DNA from: an uncultured Prevotella sp.
GTDB lineage: Bacteria > Bacteroidota > Bacteroidia > Bacteroidales > Bacteroidaceae
Assembly: GCA_900554545.1 (NCBI GenBank)
Contig: USHW01000044.1
Location: 1-17,825 of the forward strand
Direction: 5' to 3'
Length of the DNA stretch: 17,825 nucleotides
Both the position numbers and the translations under genes were made by a program. Each line of letters begins with the position of its first letter. Positions within the stretch are counted from its first letter, which is position 1. A model generated the notes under the pieces. It had not been told where the DNA came from and searched no databases. It was given only the letters and a program-made list of their open reading frames with translations. Of this stretch, positions 1 to 6,478 are shown in pieces.

Positions 1-1
1 G

Positions 2-706
2 GCGTTGTTTGGTCTCGGCCGCCTTGGTGCTTGCTCACCTGGGGGGCTGAGGGCCGCCGTTATTTACTTCGGCAGCTTCGTTTTTCCCTACGCAATAGCC
101 GTTATTATGGCGTTGGCGGCGAGGGTTCTGCTTACGGGAGCACTGCATGAGGACGGTCTGGCAGACTTTTTTGACGGCTTCGGGGGCGGCGGAGGCAGCC
201 GCGAACGCACGCTTTCGATAATGAAAGACTCGCGTATCGGCACTTACGGGGTCATAGGATTGGGTCTGTACGGCCTGCTGCTGTTCTTCGCCCTGTCGTC
301 AATGCCTGCGCCGCTGGCCGCTTTGGCCGTGCTGGCTGGCGACCCTTTCTGCAAGATGGTGTCGTCGCAGGTGGTGTCGATGATGCCGTATGCCAGGACG
401 GAAAGCGAGGCTAAGTCGGGCGTTGTGTACCGTAAGATAACGCTGAAGGCCGGTCTGCTGCTGTTCGTTCAGGGCATGTTGCCGCTTGTATTGCTGCTTT
501 TCATGACCGACGGACTGCTCCGCTGGGACGTACTCATATTCGCTCCGTGCCTTGTCATGTACTTCATGTACCTTTATATATGGCACAGGCTAAGGGGATA
601 TACGGGCGATTGCTGCGGAGCCATGTTCCTCCTGACCGAGCTTTCGTTTTATCTTAGCATGTCATACCTATATTTCAATAACAAAGCATTATGGACATTG
701 TTTTAG
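2..706 (+). CDS. cobS: Adenosylcobinamide-GDP ribazoletransferase (cobalamin synthase), 5'-truncated by window edge
   Basis: CobS joins adenosylcobinamide-GDP to alpha-ribazole (or its phosphate) at the inner membrane, the last assembly step of the cobamide nucleotide loop. The frame is open from base 2, so the true start lies outside the window; judging from typical CobS lengths near 250 residues, a few tens of N-terminal residues are missing. The visible part carries the family signature LTGALHEDGLADFFDGFGGG followed by SRERTLSIMKDSRIGTYG; the acidic DGLADFFDG stretch is the expected Mg-binding motif. Several hydrophobic segments follow (for example around bases 260-350, 450-520 and 520-590), as expected for this polytopic protein. 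The stop overlaps the next gene by 16 bases, implying translational coupling. The family call is very secure; nothing upstream, such as a cobalamin riboswitch, can be seen from here. Confidence 0.95.
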   Translation, partial: ALFGLGRLGACSPGGLRAAVIYFGSFVFPYAIAVIMALAARVLLTGALHEDGLADFFDGFGGGGGSRERTLSIMKDSRIGTYGVIGLGLYGLLLFFALSSMPAPLAALAVLAGDPFCKMVSSQVVSMMPYARTESEAKSGVVYRKITLKAGLLLFVQGMLPLVLLLFMTDGLLRWDVLIFAPCLVMYFMYLYIWHRLRGYTGDCCGAMFLLTELSFYLSMSYLYFNNKALWTLF

Positions 707-1218
707 TAAGGCATACGAGTGTGGGGGTGCCCAAGGGCACGTGTTACGGCTGGAGCGACGTTCCTGTGGCGGAAACGTTTGAGACCGAGGCCGCCGAAAC
801 GAAGAAAAACCTTGGTGACAGGGAGTTTGACGCTGTGTTCTCGTCGCCCCTTACGAGGGCAAGAAAGCTCGCGGCGTATTGCGGATGGCCGTCGCCCATA
901 GTTGACGACAGGCTGAAGGAGATGAACATGGGCGACTGGGAGATGAAGCTTTTTGACGAGATTGAGGACGAAAACCTGCAACGTTGGTATGACGACTACA
1001 TGCACCTGGCCGCTACAGGGGGCGAAAGTTTCCCTGATTTGTACGCCCGTGTATCGTCGTTTCTCGACGAACTGAAAACCAAGTCCTACCGCCGCGTGGC
1101 CATATTCGCCCATGGCGGTGTGCTGATTTGCGCCGGCATTTACGGCGGATTGTTCCCGGAAGAAGACTGTTTCAGGCACCTTGTGCCCTTCGGAGGAATA
1201 GAAACAATGAAAATATAG
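691..1218 (+). CDS. cobC: Alpha-ribazole phosphatase-like histidine phosphatase
   Basis: This 175-residue protein belongs to the histidine phosphatase (phosphoglycerate mutase-like) superfamily. It starts with VRHTS, where His8 would be the phosphorylated nucleophile and Arg7 its partner. SSPLTRAR near residues 50-57, Glu77 in KEMNMGDWE and His141 in FAHGGV complete the usual catalytic set. The family includes many substrates, but the 16-base overlap with cobS strongly favours the CobC role: removing the 5'-phosphate from alpha-ribazole phosphate (or cobalamin phosphate) in cobamide synthesis. Length is slightly below the roughly 200 residues of enterobacterial CobC. The start at 691 is supported by the conserved N-terminal beta strand (IVLVRH) directly after it. 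It is followed at once by a long inverted repeat that begins at the stop codon. Confidence 0.88.
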   Translation: MDIVLVRHTSVGVPKGTCYGWSDVPVAETFETEAAETKKNLGDREFDAVFSSPLTRARKLAAYCGWPSPIVDDRLKEMNMGDWEMKLFDEIEDENLQRWYDDYMHLAATGGESFPDLYARVSSFLDELKTKSYRRVAIFAHGGVLICAGIYGGLFPEEDCFRHLVPFGGIETMKI

Positions 1219-1311
1219 TTAAGGATTAAGAGTGAAGAATTAAGAAAATATGCAGTTAAAAACAGTTTGCAAGGCATATTTTCCTAATTCTTCACTCTTA
1301 ATTCTTAACTT
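1216..1311. repeat. Long inverted repeat, 38-nt arms, at cobC stop codon
   Basis: The left arm 1216-1253 and right arm 1274-1311 are complementary at 35 of 38 positions, around a 20-nt loop. The arms are purine-rich/pyrimidine-rich (motifs such as TTAAGAGTGAAGAATTAAG). The left arm starts on the TAG stop of cobC and the right arm ends 17 bases before the next ATG. In RNA it would form a very long hairpin. The arm sequence resembles that of the element at 13417-13503, so it belongs to a dispersed family. There is no T tract of the kind needed for intrinsic termination. Confidence 0.85.
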
Positions 1312-1328
1312 AAAAACTCCAGTTTTTT

Positions 1329-1922
1329 ATGACAGACAGTGATATTTTGGACTTGTCCGGGCGCAACCAACAGCGCGCCTGGAACATCATACGGCGGCTT
1401 GACATTATGAAAATATGGGCAGATGCCGGGGCGGAAGCACATGTGGTAGGCTCGCTTGCGATGGGTTTGATGATGACACACCGCGACATCGACATCCACG
1501 TATATTCTTCGCCGCTGACCGTAGAGGGCAGTTTCGCCGCCATGGCGAGGCTCGCCGTGAATGCGGCCATAAAGAAAATAGAATGCCGCAACCTGCTTGA
1601 TACCGACGAAGCCTGCATCGAATGGCACGCATGGTATGACGACGGGGACGGCGGGCCGTGGCAGATTGACATCATCCACATACTCAAAGGCTCGCGGTAT
1701 GACGGCTTTTTCGAGCGCATGGCGGAGCGCATCAAGGCGGCGCTGACCGACGAAACGCGCCTCGCCATACTCCGCCTGAAGGCTGAAACGCCTGAAGATG
1801 TACACATAATGGGCGTGGAATATTATCAGGCTGTGCTGCGCGGTGGGGGCAGGACGCTGGCCGACTTCATTCGTTGGAGGCAGGAGCATCCTGTTACCGG
1901 CATCGTGGAATGGATGCCGTGA
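1329..1922 (+). CDS. Uncharacterised protein with nucleotidyltransferase-fold signature
   Basis: I do not recognise a named family with certainty. The 197-residue protein shows a pattern typical of the polymerase-beta-like nucleotidyltransferase fold: Gly41-Ser42 in VGSLAMGLMM, then Asp53 and Asp55 in HRDIDIHVY, and a possible third acidic residue, Asp114, in WQIDIIH on a later strand. This gives the GS...DxD...D arrangement that binds metal and NTP in such enzymes. The C-terminal half is helical and ends with a conserved-looking segment (VEYYQAVLRGG, FIRWRQEHP). No HEPN or other toxin-antitoxin partner gene lies beside it. It sits between the cobamide genes and a VOC protein, separated from cobC by a long inverted repeat, so membership in the same transcript is possible but not shown. 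Substrate unknown. Confidence 0.7.
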   Translation: MTDSDILDLSGRNQQRAWNIIRRLDIMKIWADAGAEAHVVGSLAMGLMMTHRDIDIHVYSSPLTVEGSFAAMARLAVNAAIKKIECRNLLDTDEACIEWHAWYDDGDGGPWQIDIIHILKGSRYDGFFERMAERIKAALTDETRLAILRLKAETPEDVHIMGVEYYQAVLRGGGRTLADFIRWRQEHPVTGIVEWMP

Positions 1923-1966
1923 CGGCTTTATTGAAAGTAATGTATAACTAAACAAACAATGACTAT

Positions 1967-2350
1967 ATGAAAATCGACCATATTGCAATGTTCGTGAAAG
2001 ACCTTGAAAAGGCCAAGGCGTTCTTCACAAAGTATTTCGGGGCGGAGTCGAATACCATGTACCACAACCCAAGAACAGGTCTGAAGACATATTTCCTGTC
2101 GTTCGGCGACGGCTCGAGGCTTGAGATTATGTCGCGTCCCGACACCGTTGAGCGTCCTCAAAGCACACTGCTCACAGGCTATATACACATATCGTTCAGT
2201 GTGGGCGGCCGTGAGGCGGTTGACCGTCTGACGGCAACGCTGGCGCGTGACGGCTATGAAAACGTGAGCGGGCCGCGCGTGACAGGTGACGGATATTATG
2301 AAAGCTGTGTGTCGGGGCCGGAAGGTTGCCTGCTCGAAATAACGGAGTGA
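1967..2350 (+). CDS. VOC (glyoxalase/bleomycin resistance-like) family protein
   Basis: This 127-residue protein has the paired beta-alpha-beta-beta-beta repeats of the vicinal oxygen chelate fold. The N-terminal half begins MKIDHIAMFVKDLEKAKAFF and the second half has YIHISFSVGG. The four expected metal ligands can be placed: His5, Glu53 in SRLEIMS, His74 in YIHISFS and Glu124 in LLEITE. That full HEHE set suggests a metal-dependent enzyme of the lactoylglutathione lyase-like type, rather than a binding protein. Substrate cannot be read from sequence, because the superfamily covers lyases, epimerases, dioxygenases and antibiotic-binding proteins. It lies 44 bases after the preceding gene. 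A three-codon reading frame (1959-1970) overlaps its ATG. A hairpin followed by six T residues at 2423-2458 may terminate it. Confidence 0.87.
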   Translation: MKIDHIAMFVKDLEKAKAFFTKYFGAESNTMYHNPRTGLKTYFLSFGDGSRLEIMSRPDTVERPQSTLLTGYIHISFSVGGREAVDRLTATLARDGYENVSGPRVTGDGYYESCVSGPEGCLLEITE

Positions 2351-2400
2351 CAGGCCGTCGCACGGCCTTGCGTAATGCAGGCTGTCACCGGTTGCTTTGT

Positions 2401-2488
2401 AAAAGACGGCCTTTGGCATTGTAAAAGGCCACCTTTCAGAGCCTGAAAGGCGGTTTTTTGCAGCCCAAAAGGCGACCTTTTGCAAGCC
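2401..2488. repeat. Four tandem 22-nt palindromic repeat units (array 1)
   Basis: Units lie at 2401-2422, 2423-2444, 2445-2466 and 2467-2488, with no drift in period. Each fits the core RAAAGGCSRYCTTTKGC plus five variable bases. The array sits between the convergent VOC gene and the oxidoreductase gamma gene. Two further arrays of the same unit occur at 8338-8447 and 17728-17815. Confidence 0.85.
2423..2459 (+). terminator. Possible terminator of the VOC gene inside repeat array 1
   Basis: CCTTTCAG and CTGAAAGG pair as an 8-bp stem with a three-base loop, extendable outward with a mismatch through CCA/CGG. A run of six T residues follows (2453-2458). This is an intrinsic-terminator shape on the plus strand about 80 bases after the VOC stop codon, made from repeat units two and three. 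Confidence 0.5.
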
Positions 2489-2533
2489 CGTATGTAAGGC
2501 TTTGATTGCCAATGTATTACGATTCGTAAAAAG

Positions 2534-2568
2534 AAACGCCTCCGCCGGCGATGCCGGTGGAGGCGTTT
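2534..2568 (-). terminator. Intrinsic terminator of the oxidoreductase operon (possibly bidirectional)
   Basis: A 16-bp stem (2534-2549 with 2553-2568, one G-T pair) encloses a three-base loop. On the minus strand the hairpin is followed by a T-rich stretch (TTTCTTTTTAC), fitting termination of the ffh-to-gamma operon that ends at 2601. On the plus strand only four T residues follow, so termination in that direction would be weaker. Confidence 0.8.
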
Positions 2569-2600
2569 TGTATGCCTTTAGGCCTGTTGAAGGCGCGCGG

Positions 2601-3143
2601 TTATTGTTTCTCGATGATGTCGCGTCCGGCCTTGATGGCTTCCATGTTCAGCGGAATAAGTCCGTGGTGGCGCTCTGGCAAAGTCTTGTAAAGTGCTTTT
2701 TCAACACCGTTGTCGCTCACTACGGGGCATACGTTGAGCAGTCCGCCCAGCACAATCATGTTGAACACCTTTGAGTTTTTCAGCTCCGCGGCCTTGTCCA
2801 TGGCGTCGATGCGGTAAACGGTGATGTCGTCACGCGTCGGCGGATTTATTATTCCGTAGCCGTCATATATGAGTATGCCGCCCTTCTTTACCTTCGGTTC
2901 GAACTTGTCGAGCGACGGTTGGTTGAGCACAATGGCTATGTCGTATTTGCTGAGGATAGGCGATGATATGCGCTCGTCGCTGACAATTACCGTCACATTG
3001 GCCGTTCCGCCGCGCTGTTCGGGTCCGTAAGCCGGCATCCAGGTGACTTCCTTGCCTTCCATCAGTCCCGAGTAAGCCAGGATTTTGCCCATTGAGAGCA
3101 CGCCCTGGCCGCCGAAGCCTGCTATTATTATTTCTGTTTTCAT
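2601..3143 (-). CDS. 2-oxoacid:ferredoxin oxidoreductase, gamma subunit
   Basis: This is the gamma (catalytic-domain III-like) subunit of a multi-subunit 2-oxoacid:acceptor oxidoreductase, 180 residues, the normal size. It begins MKTEIIIAGFGGQGVLSMGK, the hallmark GFGGQG turn, followed by the conserved MPAYGPEQRGG motif near residues 36-46. It works with the alpha, beta and ferredoxin subunits encoded just upstream to oxidise a 2-oxoacid to acyl-CoA and CO2 while reducing ferredoxin, in the cytoplasm. It is the last gene of the operon and a strong terminator lies 33 bases past its stop. The 94-base gap separating it from the beta gene is much larger than the other gaps of the complex and is filled with repeats. 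Substrate (2-oxoglutarate or branched-chain 2-oxoacid) cannot be decided from this subunit. Confidence 0.93.
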   Translation of the reverse strand: MKTEIIIAGFGGQGVLSMGKILAYSGLMEGKEVTWMPAYGPEQRGGTANVTVIVSDERISSPILSKYDIAIVLNQPSLDKFEPKVKKGGILIYDGYGIINPPTRDDITVYRIDAMDKAAELKNSKVFNMIVLGGLLNVCPVVSDNGVEKALYKTLPERHHGLIPLNMEAIKAGRDIIEKQ

Positions 3144-3159
3144 GTGTATTCTTTTTTTA

Positions 3160-3186
3160 TGGGAGAACTGGGAGACGTGGGAGAAC
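3160..3186. repeat. Three tandem 9-bp repeats in the beta-gamma spacer
   Basis: Plus-strand units TGGGAGAAC, TGGGAGACG and TGGGAGAAC follow one another without gaps. They lie 17 bases upstream of the gamma start codon on the minus strand, where they read as pyrimidine-rich CTCCCA repeats. This type of short repeat is unrelated to the 22-nt arrays. Confidence 0.75.
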
Positions 3187-3206
3187 AGTGAGTCTCAGCC
3201 CGGCCA

Positions 3207-3240
3207 CCCCAATTCTTCATTCTTAATTCTTCACTCTTCA
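3207..3240. repeat. Lone AT-rich arm of the stop-codon inverted-repeat family
   Basis: On the minus strand this stretch starts at the TGA stop of the beta gene and reads GAGTGAAGAG, GTGAAGAATTAAG and AATGAAGAATT, closely matching the arms of the elements at 1216-1311 and 13417-13503. No complementary second arm is visible between here and 3144, so it may be a decayed or half copy. Confidence 0.55.
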
Positions 3241-4005
3241 CTCTCCAGTGGTGTCCTTGAGGTCGCCTTTCGGATAGAACTTGAACATGTTTTCCTCCAT
3301 CCACTTGTTTGCTTTTACAGGCGAGAGTTTCCATCCGCTGTTGCATGTGCTGACGATTTCAACAAGGCTTGAGCCTTTGCCTGCCATCGACGCTTCGAAA
3401 GCCTTGCGCAGGGCCTTCTTTGCCGACCGTATGGCGGCCACGGTCTCAACGCTCTGGCGCGTCACATAGCAAGTGCCTTCGAGCATTGCCGCCATCTCGG
3501 TGATTTTCAGCGGATAGCCGTGCAAGTGCGGGTCGCGTCCGTAAGGACATGTTGACGTCTTCTGCCCGATAAGCGTTGTCGGTGCCATCTGTCCGCCCGT
3601 CATGCCGTAAATAGCGTTGTTGATGAATATGATGACAATGTTCTCGCCACGGTTGAGGGCGTGGATGCTCTCGCAAGTACCGATGCAGGCCAGGTCGCCG
3701 TCGCCCTGATAGGTGAATACCAGACGGTCGGGCCAGCAGCGCTTGATGGCCGTTGCTACGGCTGGAGCGCGTCCGTGGGCGGCCTCCTGCCAGTCGATGT
3801 CAAGGTAACGGTAGGCGAACACCGCGCATCCTACGGGCGAAACGCCCACTGCCTTGTCTTCCATGCCCATTTCCTCGATGACTTCCGCCACAAGCTTGTG
3901 TACCACACCATGCGAGCATCCGGGGCAATAGTGCATCTGAACGTCGTTCATCAGTTCCGGTTTCTTGTAAACCAAGTTCTCCGGAGATATTATTTCTGTG
4001 TTCAT
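3238..4005 (-). CDS. 2-oxoacid:ferredoxin oxidoreductase, beta (TPP-binding) subunit
   Basis: The 255-residue subunit binds thiamine pyrophosphate and carries out decarboxylation of the 2-oxoacid. CPGCSHGVVHKL near residues 27-38 and GVSPVGCAVF near 55-64 are typical of the family. The TPP/Mg motif appears as YQGDGDLACIG (GDGD near residues 100-103) and the paired NN in IFINNAIYGMTGGQ about 28 residues later. AHGRAPAVATAIKR, also family-typical, precedes it. The gene begins 23 bases after the alpha subunit. Family homologues are called 2-oxoglutarate (KorB) or 2-oxoisovalerate (VorA-type) ferredoxin oxidoreductase; sequence inspection alone does not separate these. The stop codon is the first base triplet of an AT-rich repeat arm. 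Confidence 0.93.
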   Translation of the reverse strand: MNTEIISPENLVYKKPELMNDVQMHYCPGCSHGVVHKLVAEVIEEMGMEDKAVGVSPVGCAVFAYRYLDIDWQEAAHGRAPAVATAIKRCWPDRLVFTYQGDGDLACIGTCESIHALNRGENIVIIFINNAIYGMTGGQMAPTTLIGQKTSTCPYGRDPHLHGYPLKITEMAAMLEGTCYVTRQSVETVAAIRSAKKALRKAFEASMAGKGSSLVEIVSTCNSGWKLSPVKANKWMEENMFKFYPKGDLKDTTGE

Positions 4006-4028
4006 TTCATTGACGATTTAAGTGCGTT

Positions 4029-5108
4029 TCAAAACTTTTCCTTCAATGCCTTTACTATTTCGTCAGGCTCGGGCACAATGCCTCCAAGGCGTCCGAAGTG
4101 TTCTACGGGCACACGTCCGTTTACGGCCAGGCGGATGTCCTCCACCATCTGTCCCGCGTTAATCTCAACAGAGAGCACGCCTTTCTTTCCTTCTGCCATT
4201 GCGGCAACCTCCTTCGAGGGGAACGGCCACAATGTGATGGGGCGCAGCAGACCCACCTTGATGCCTTCCTTGCGCGCCATTTCGATGGCTTTCTCGGATA
4301 TGCGCGCCGCGCTTCCGAACGCAACTATCAGGTAGTCGGCGTCCTCGCAGTGCATTGTTTCATACCTTACCTCGTTCTCGCGGATGGTCTTGTACTTCTC
4401 TTGCAGGTGCAGGTTGCGTTTCTCCATCTCCTCGGGCTGCAGCTCAAGTGATGTCAATATGTTAGGCTTGCGGTCTTTCGTGCGTCCGAAAGTAGCCCAA
4501 GGGCATTCCTTCTTTATTTCCTCTTCAGTGCGGCGGGGCTTGTATGGAGGCAGCACTACGCGCTCCATCATCTGTCCTATGACGCCATCGCTCAAGAGCA
4601 TGGCCGGTATGCGGTATTTGAATGCGAGTTCGAAAGCCAGATCCATGAAGTCGGCCATCTCCTGTACGGATGCCGGTGCCAGCACTATTACATAATAGTC
4701 GCCGTTGCCGCCGCCGCGTGTCGCCTGGAAATAGTCACTCTGTGACGGCTGGATGGTACCCAGGCCAGGGCCTCCGCGCTGCACGTTGACAATAACGCCA
4801 GGCAGCTCTGCACCAGCCATGTAGGCTATTCCTTCCTGCATCAGGGCGATACCCGGACTTGAAGACGAGGTGAACACTTTTTTACCAGCTCCAGCTCCGC
4901 CATACAGCATGTTGATGGATGCCACTTCACTTTCAGCCTGCAGCACTACCATTCCTGTGGTTTCCCATGGTTTCAGCAGTGAAAGCGTCTCGATGATTTC
5001 GCTCTGGGGCGTGATAGGATAACCGAAAAACGCGTCGGCTCCGCAGCGGATGGCGGCGTGGGCAATAGCCTCGTTACCCTTCAATAAAGTCACTTCTTGT
5101 TCTGCCAT
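4029..5108 (-). CDS. vorB: 2-oxoacid:ferredoxin oxidoreductase, alpha subunit (VorB-type)
   Basis: This 359-residue subunit is typical of the alpha chains named VorB (3-methyl-2-oxobutanoate:ferredoxin oxidoreductase) in Bacteroidales, related to KorA. Key stretches are LLKGNEAIAHAAIRCGADAF, GYPITPQSEI, QAESEVASINMLYGGAGAGK, FTSSSSPGIALM and NVQRGGPGLGTIQPSQSDY. The C-terminal part (YLIVAFGSAARI, LRPITLWPFP) is the usual transketolase C-like domain. I place the start at 5108 (MAEQEVTLL), which lies five bases after the ferredoxin stop and behind a GGAGG sequence, rather than at an in-frame ATG at 5150 that lies inside the ferredoxin gene. The name VorB reflects how homologues are labelled; the real substrate could be branched-chain 2-oxoacids or 2-oxoglutarate. 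Confidence 0.92.
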   Translation of the reverse strand: MAEQEVTLLKGNEAIAHAAIRCGADAFFGYPITPQSEIIETLSLLKPWETTGMVVLQAESEVASINMLYGGAGAGKKVFTSSSSPGIALMQEGIAYMAGAELPGVIVNVQRGGPGLGTIQPSQSDYFQATRGGGNGDYYVIVLAPASVQEMADFMDLAFELAFKYRIPAMLLSDGVIGQMMERVVLPPYKPRRTEEEIKKECPWATFGRTKDRKPNILTSLELQPEEMEKRNLHLQEKYKTIRENEVRYETMHCEDADYLIVAFGSAARISEKAIEMARKEGIKVGLLRPITLWPFPSKEVAAMAEGKKGVLSVEINAGQMVEDIRLAVNGRVPVEHFGRLGGIVPEPDEIVKALKEKF

Positions 5109-5113
5109 AACTC

Positions 5114-5344
5114 TTAGTCCTCCATTCGTTTTTTGTAAACAGTGATACATCCGTCAGGGCATACGATGGCGCATGAGGCGCATCCGATGCAGTCTTCCGG
5201 GTTTACGGCTTCCACATAGGGATAACCGTGGACATTAACTTTCTTTGCCAGTGCGATAACTGTCTTTGGACACGCCTCCACGCACAAGGCGCATCCCTTG
5301 CAGCGGTCGGTGTTTACCACAATGGCTCCTCTGATTTTACCCAT
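5114..5344 (-). CDS. 2-oxoacid:ferredoxin oxidoreductase, 2x[4Fe-4S] ferredoxin-like subunit
   Basis: A 76-residue iron-sulfur protein with two complete CxxCxxCxxxCP motifs: CKGCALCVEACP near residues 15-26 and CIGCASCAIVCP near residues 52-63. Each would hold a [4Fe-4S] cluster, giving the delta subunit that carries electrons from the TPP site to free ferredoxin. It is the first gene of the four-gene complex and ends five bases before the alpha start; GGAGG near its 3' end probably serves as the ribosome site for alpha. A 70-base gap separates it from the upstream TPR gene, containing a small hairpin but no promoter I can identify. Confidence 0.93.
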   Translation of the reverse strand: MGKIRGAIVVNTDRCKGCALCVEACPKTVIALAKKVNVHGYPYVEAVNPEDCIGCASCAIVCPDGCITVYKKRMED

Positions 5345-5370
5345 AGCTTATATGTTTTAGGTTAACATGA

Positions 5371-5390
5371 CGGCCTTAGGCCAAAGGCCG
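5371..5390. other. Small hairpin between TPR gene and oxidoreductase operon
   Basis: CGGCCTT (5371-5377) pairs perfectly with AAGGCCG (5384-5390) around six bases. No T tract follows on the minus strand, so it does not look like an intrinsic terminator. It could be an RNA-processing or stability element separating folD/TPR from the oxidoreductase genes. Confidence 0.5.
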
Positions 5391-5414
5391 GGCCAATCCA
5401 TTTATTGATGGTTT

Positions 5415-5594
5415 CTAAGGATTGTAAATGTCTTTGCAGTAGTATGCAAGGATGTCGTCGAGCATTTTCTTTGCTTCAACCGCAGGGCTGTCAGGGTCAA
5501 GCTCTATGGCCTTGACATAATTGTTTATGGCTTCCTGCCAGTTGCCTTCCTTGCGGTAGCGGTTGCCTTGCCTGTAAAAATCTTCTGCAGTCAT
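5415..5594 (-). CDS. Small tetratricopeptide-repeat protein (59 residues)
   Basis: A very small protein made of little more than one TPR motif: a helix-turn-helix pattern, YRQGNRYRKEGNWQEAINNY, followed by VKAIELDPDSPA. The final helix (EAKKMLDDILAYYCKDIYNP) resembles a capping helix. I chose the ATG at 5592-5594, which overlaps the last base of the folD TAA stop (TAATG). A longer in-frame extension to 5696 runs back inside folD and adds a low-complexity basic segment, so I reject it. Stop-start overlap means it is likely made by translational coupling with folD. Its place directly before the oxidoreductase genes matches, from my recollection, the arrangement in other Bacteroidales; function unknown, probably a protein-binding adaptor. 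Confidence 0.82.
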   Translation of the reverse strand: MTAEDFYRQGNRYRKEGNWQEAINNYVKAIELDPDSPAVEAKKMLDDILAYYCKDIYNP

Positions 5595-6478
5595 TATCTG
5601 TAATATTCTTTTTTGCCTGCGGCAAGTGTGTTTTTCATAAGCGAGCATATTGTCATAGGCCCTACACCGCCGGGTACCGGGGTTATGAACGAACACTTGG
5701 GTGCCACTTCATCGAACTTTACATCGCCGTTGAGACGGAAGCCGCTCTTTTTAGTCGCGTCGGGAACACGTGTCGTGCCGACATCGATTACCACTGCTCC
5801 GTCCTTCACCATGTCGGCCGTAACGAAGTCGGGGCGGCCTATCGCGGCTATGATTATGTCAGCTTCGCGGCCTTCCTGTTTGAGGGTCGCAGAGTGGCTG
5901 TGGCACACTGTTACGGTGGCATCGCCGTACTGCTTCTGCATCATGAGCTGTGCCATTGGCTTGCCTACGATGTTGCTGCGGCCGAGGATTACGCACTTCT
6001 TGCCTGAAGTCTCGATGCCGTAGCGGCGCAGCAGTGTGAGTATGCCCAGCGGTGTGGCCGAGATGAAGCAGGGCAGGCCGATGGCCATGCGTCCAACGTT
6101 GACAGGATGGAAGCCGTCAACGTCCTTACGGTAATCTATGGCCATGATTATTTTCTGCTCGTCGATGTGTTTCGGCAGCGGCAGCTGTACGATGTAGCCG
6201 TCGATGTCGGGGTCTTCGTTCAGTTCCTTCACCTTTGCGAGGAGTTCGTTTTCCGTCACGTCATCTTCAAAACGGATAAGAGTGCTCTTGAATCCGCATG
6301 CCTCACAGGCTATAACCTTGTTCTTAACGTATGTCTCACTGCCGCCGTCGTGGCCTACGAGTACCGCTGCAAGGTGGGGGCGTTTGCCGCCGTCCGCGAC
6401 AATGCGGTTAACCTCTTCGGCTATTTCTTCTTTTATTTTGGCTGCCGTGGTCTTGCCGTCTATCAATTCATAATTCAT
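5594..6478 (-). CDS. folD: Bifunctional methylenetetrahydrofolate dehydrogenase/cyclohydrolase FolD
   Basis: FolD interconverts 5,10-methylene-, methenyl- and 10-formyl-tetrahydrofolate in the cytoplasm, feeding one-carbon units to purine synthesis and formyl-Met. The 294-residue length is normal. YVKNKVIACEACG holds the catalytic Tyr-x-x-x-Lys pattern. GYIVQLPLPKHI, DVDGFHPVNVGR, CVILGRSNIVGKPMA (NADP site) and ITPVPGGVGPMT are the family signatures. I place the start at 6478 (MNYELIDGK), since family members normally begin just before LIDGK; the in-frame ATG at 6517 adds a segment read from repeats. Even the chosen start codon and next four codons lie in an ATGAATT repeat tract. The stop overlaps the following small TPR gene by one base. 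Confidence 0.96.
   Translation of the reverse strand: MNYELIDGKTTAAKIKEEIAEEVNRIVADGGKRPHLAAVLVGHDGGSETYVKNKVIACEACGFKSTLIRFEDDVTENELLAKVKELNEDPDIDGYIVQLPLPKHIDEQKIIMAIDYRKDVDGFHPVNVGRMAIGLPCFISATPLGILTLLRRYGIETSGKKCVILGRSNIVGKPMAQLMMQKQYGDATVTVCHSHSATLKQEGREADIIIAAIGRPDFVTADMVKDGAVVIDVGTTRVPDATKKSGFRLNGDVKFDEVAPKCSFITPVPGGVGPMTICSLMKNTLAAGKKEYYR

Noticed and set aside
1305..1988. 227-residue minus-strand open frame opposite the nucleotidyltransferase-like gene
   Set aside because: The plus-strand frame has coherent motifs and better composition, while the minus frame starts inside the VOC gene.
2401..2488. CRISPR array
   Set aside because: Repeats are back to back with a 22-nt period, diverged from one another, with no unique spacers and no cas genes.
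5371..5390. Intrinsic terminator before the oxidoreductase genes
   Set aside because: The hairpin has no T tract on the minus strand.
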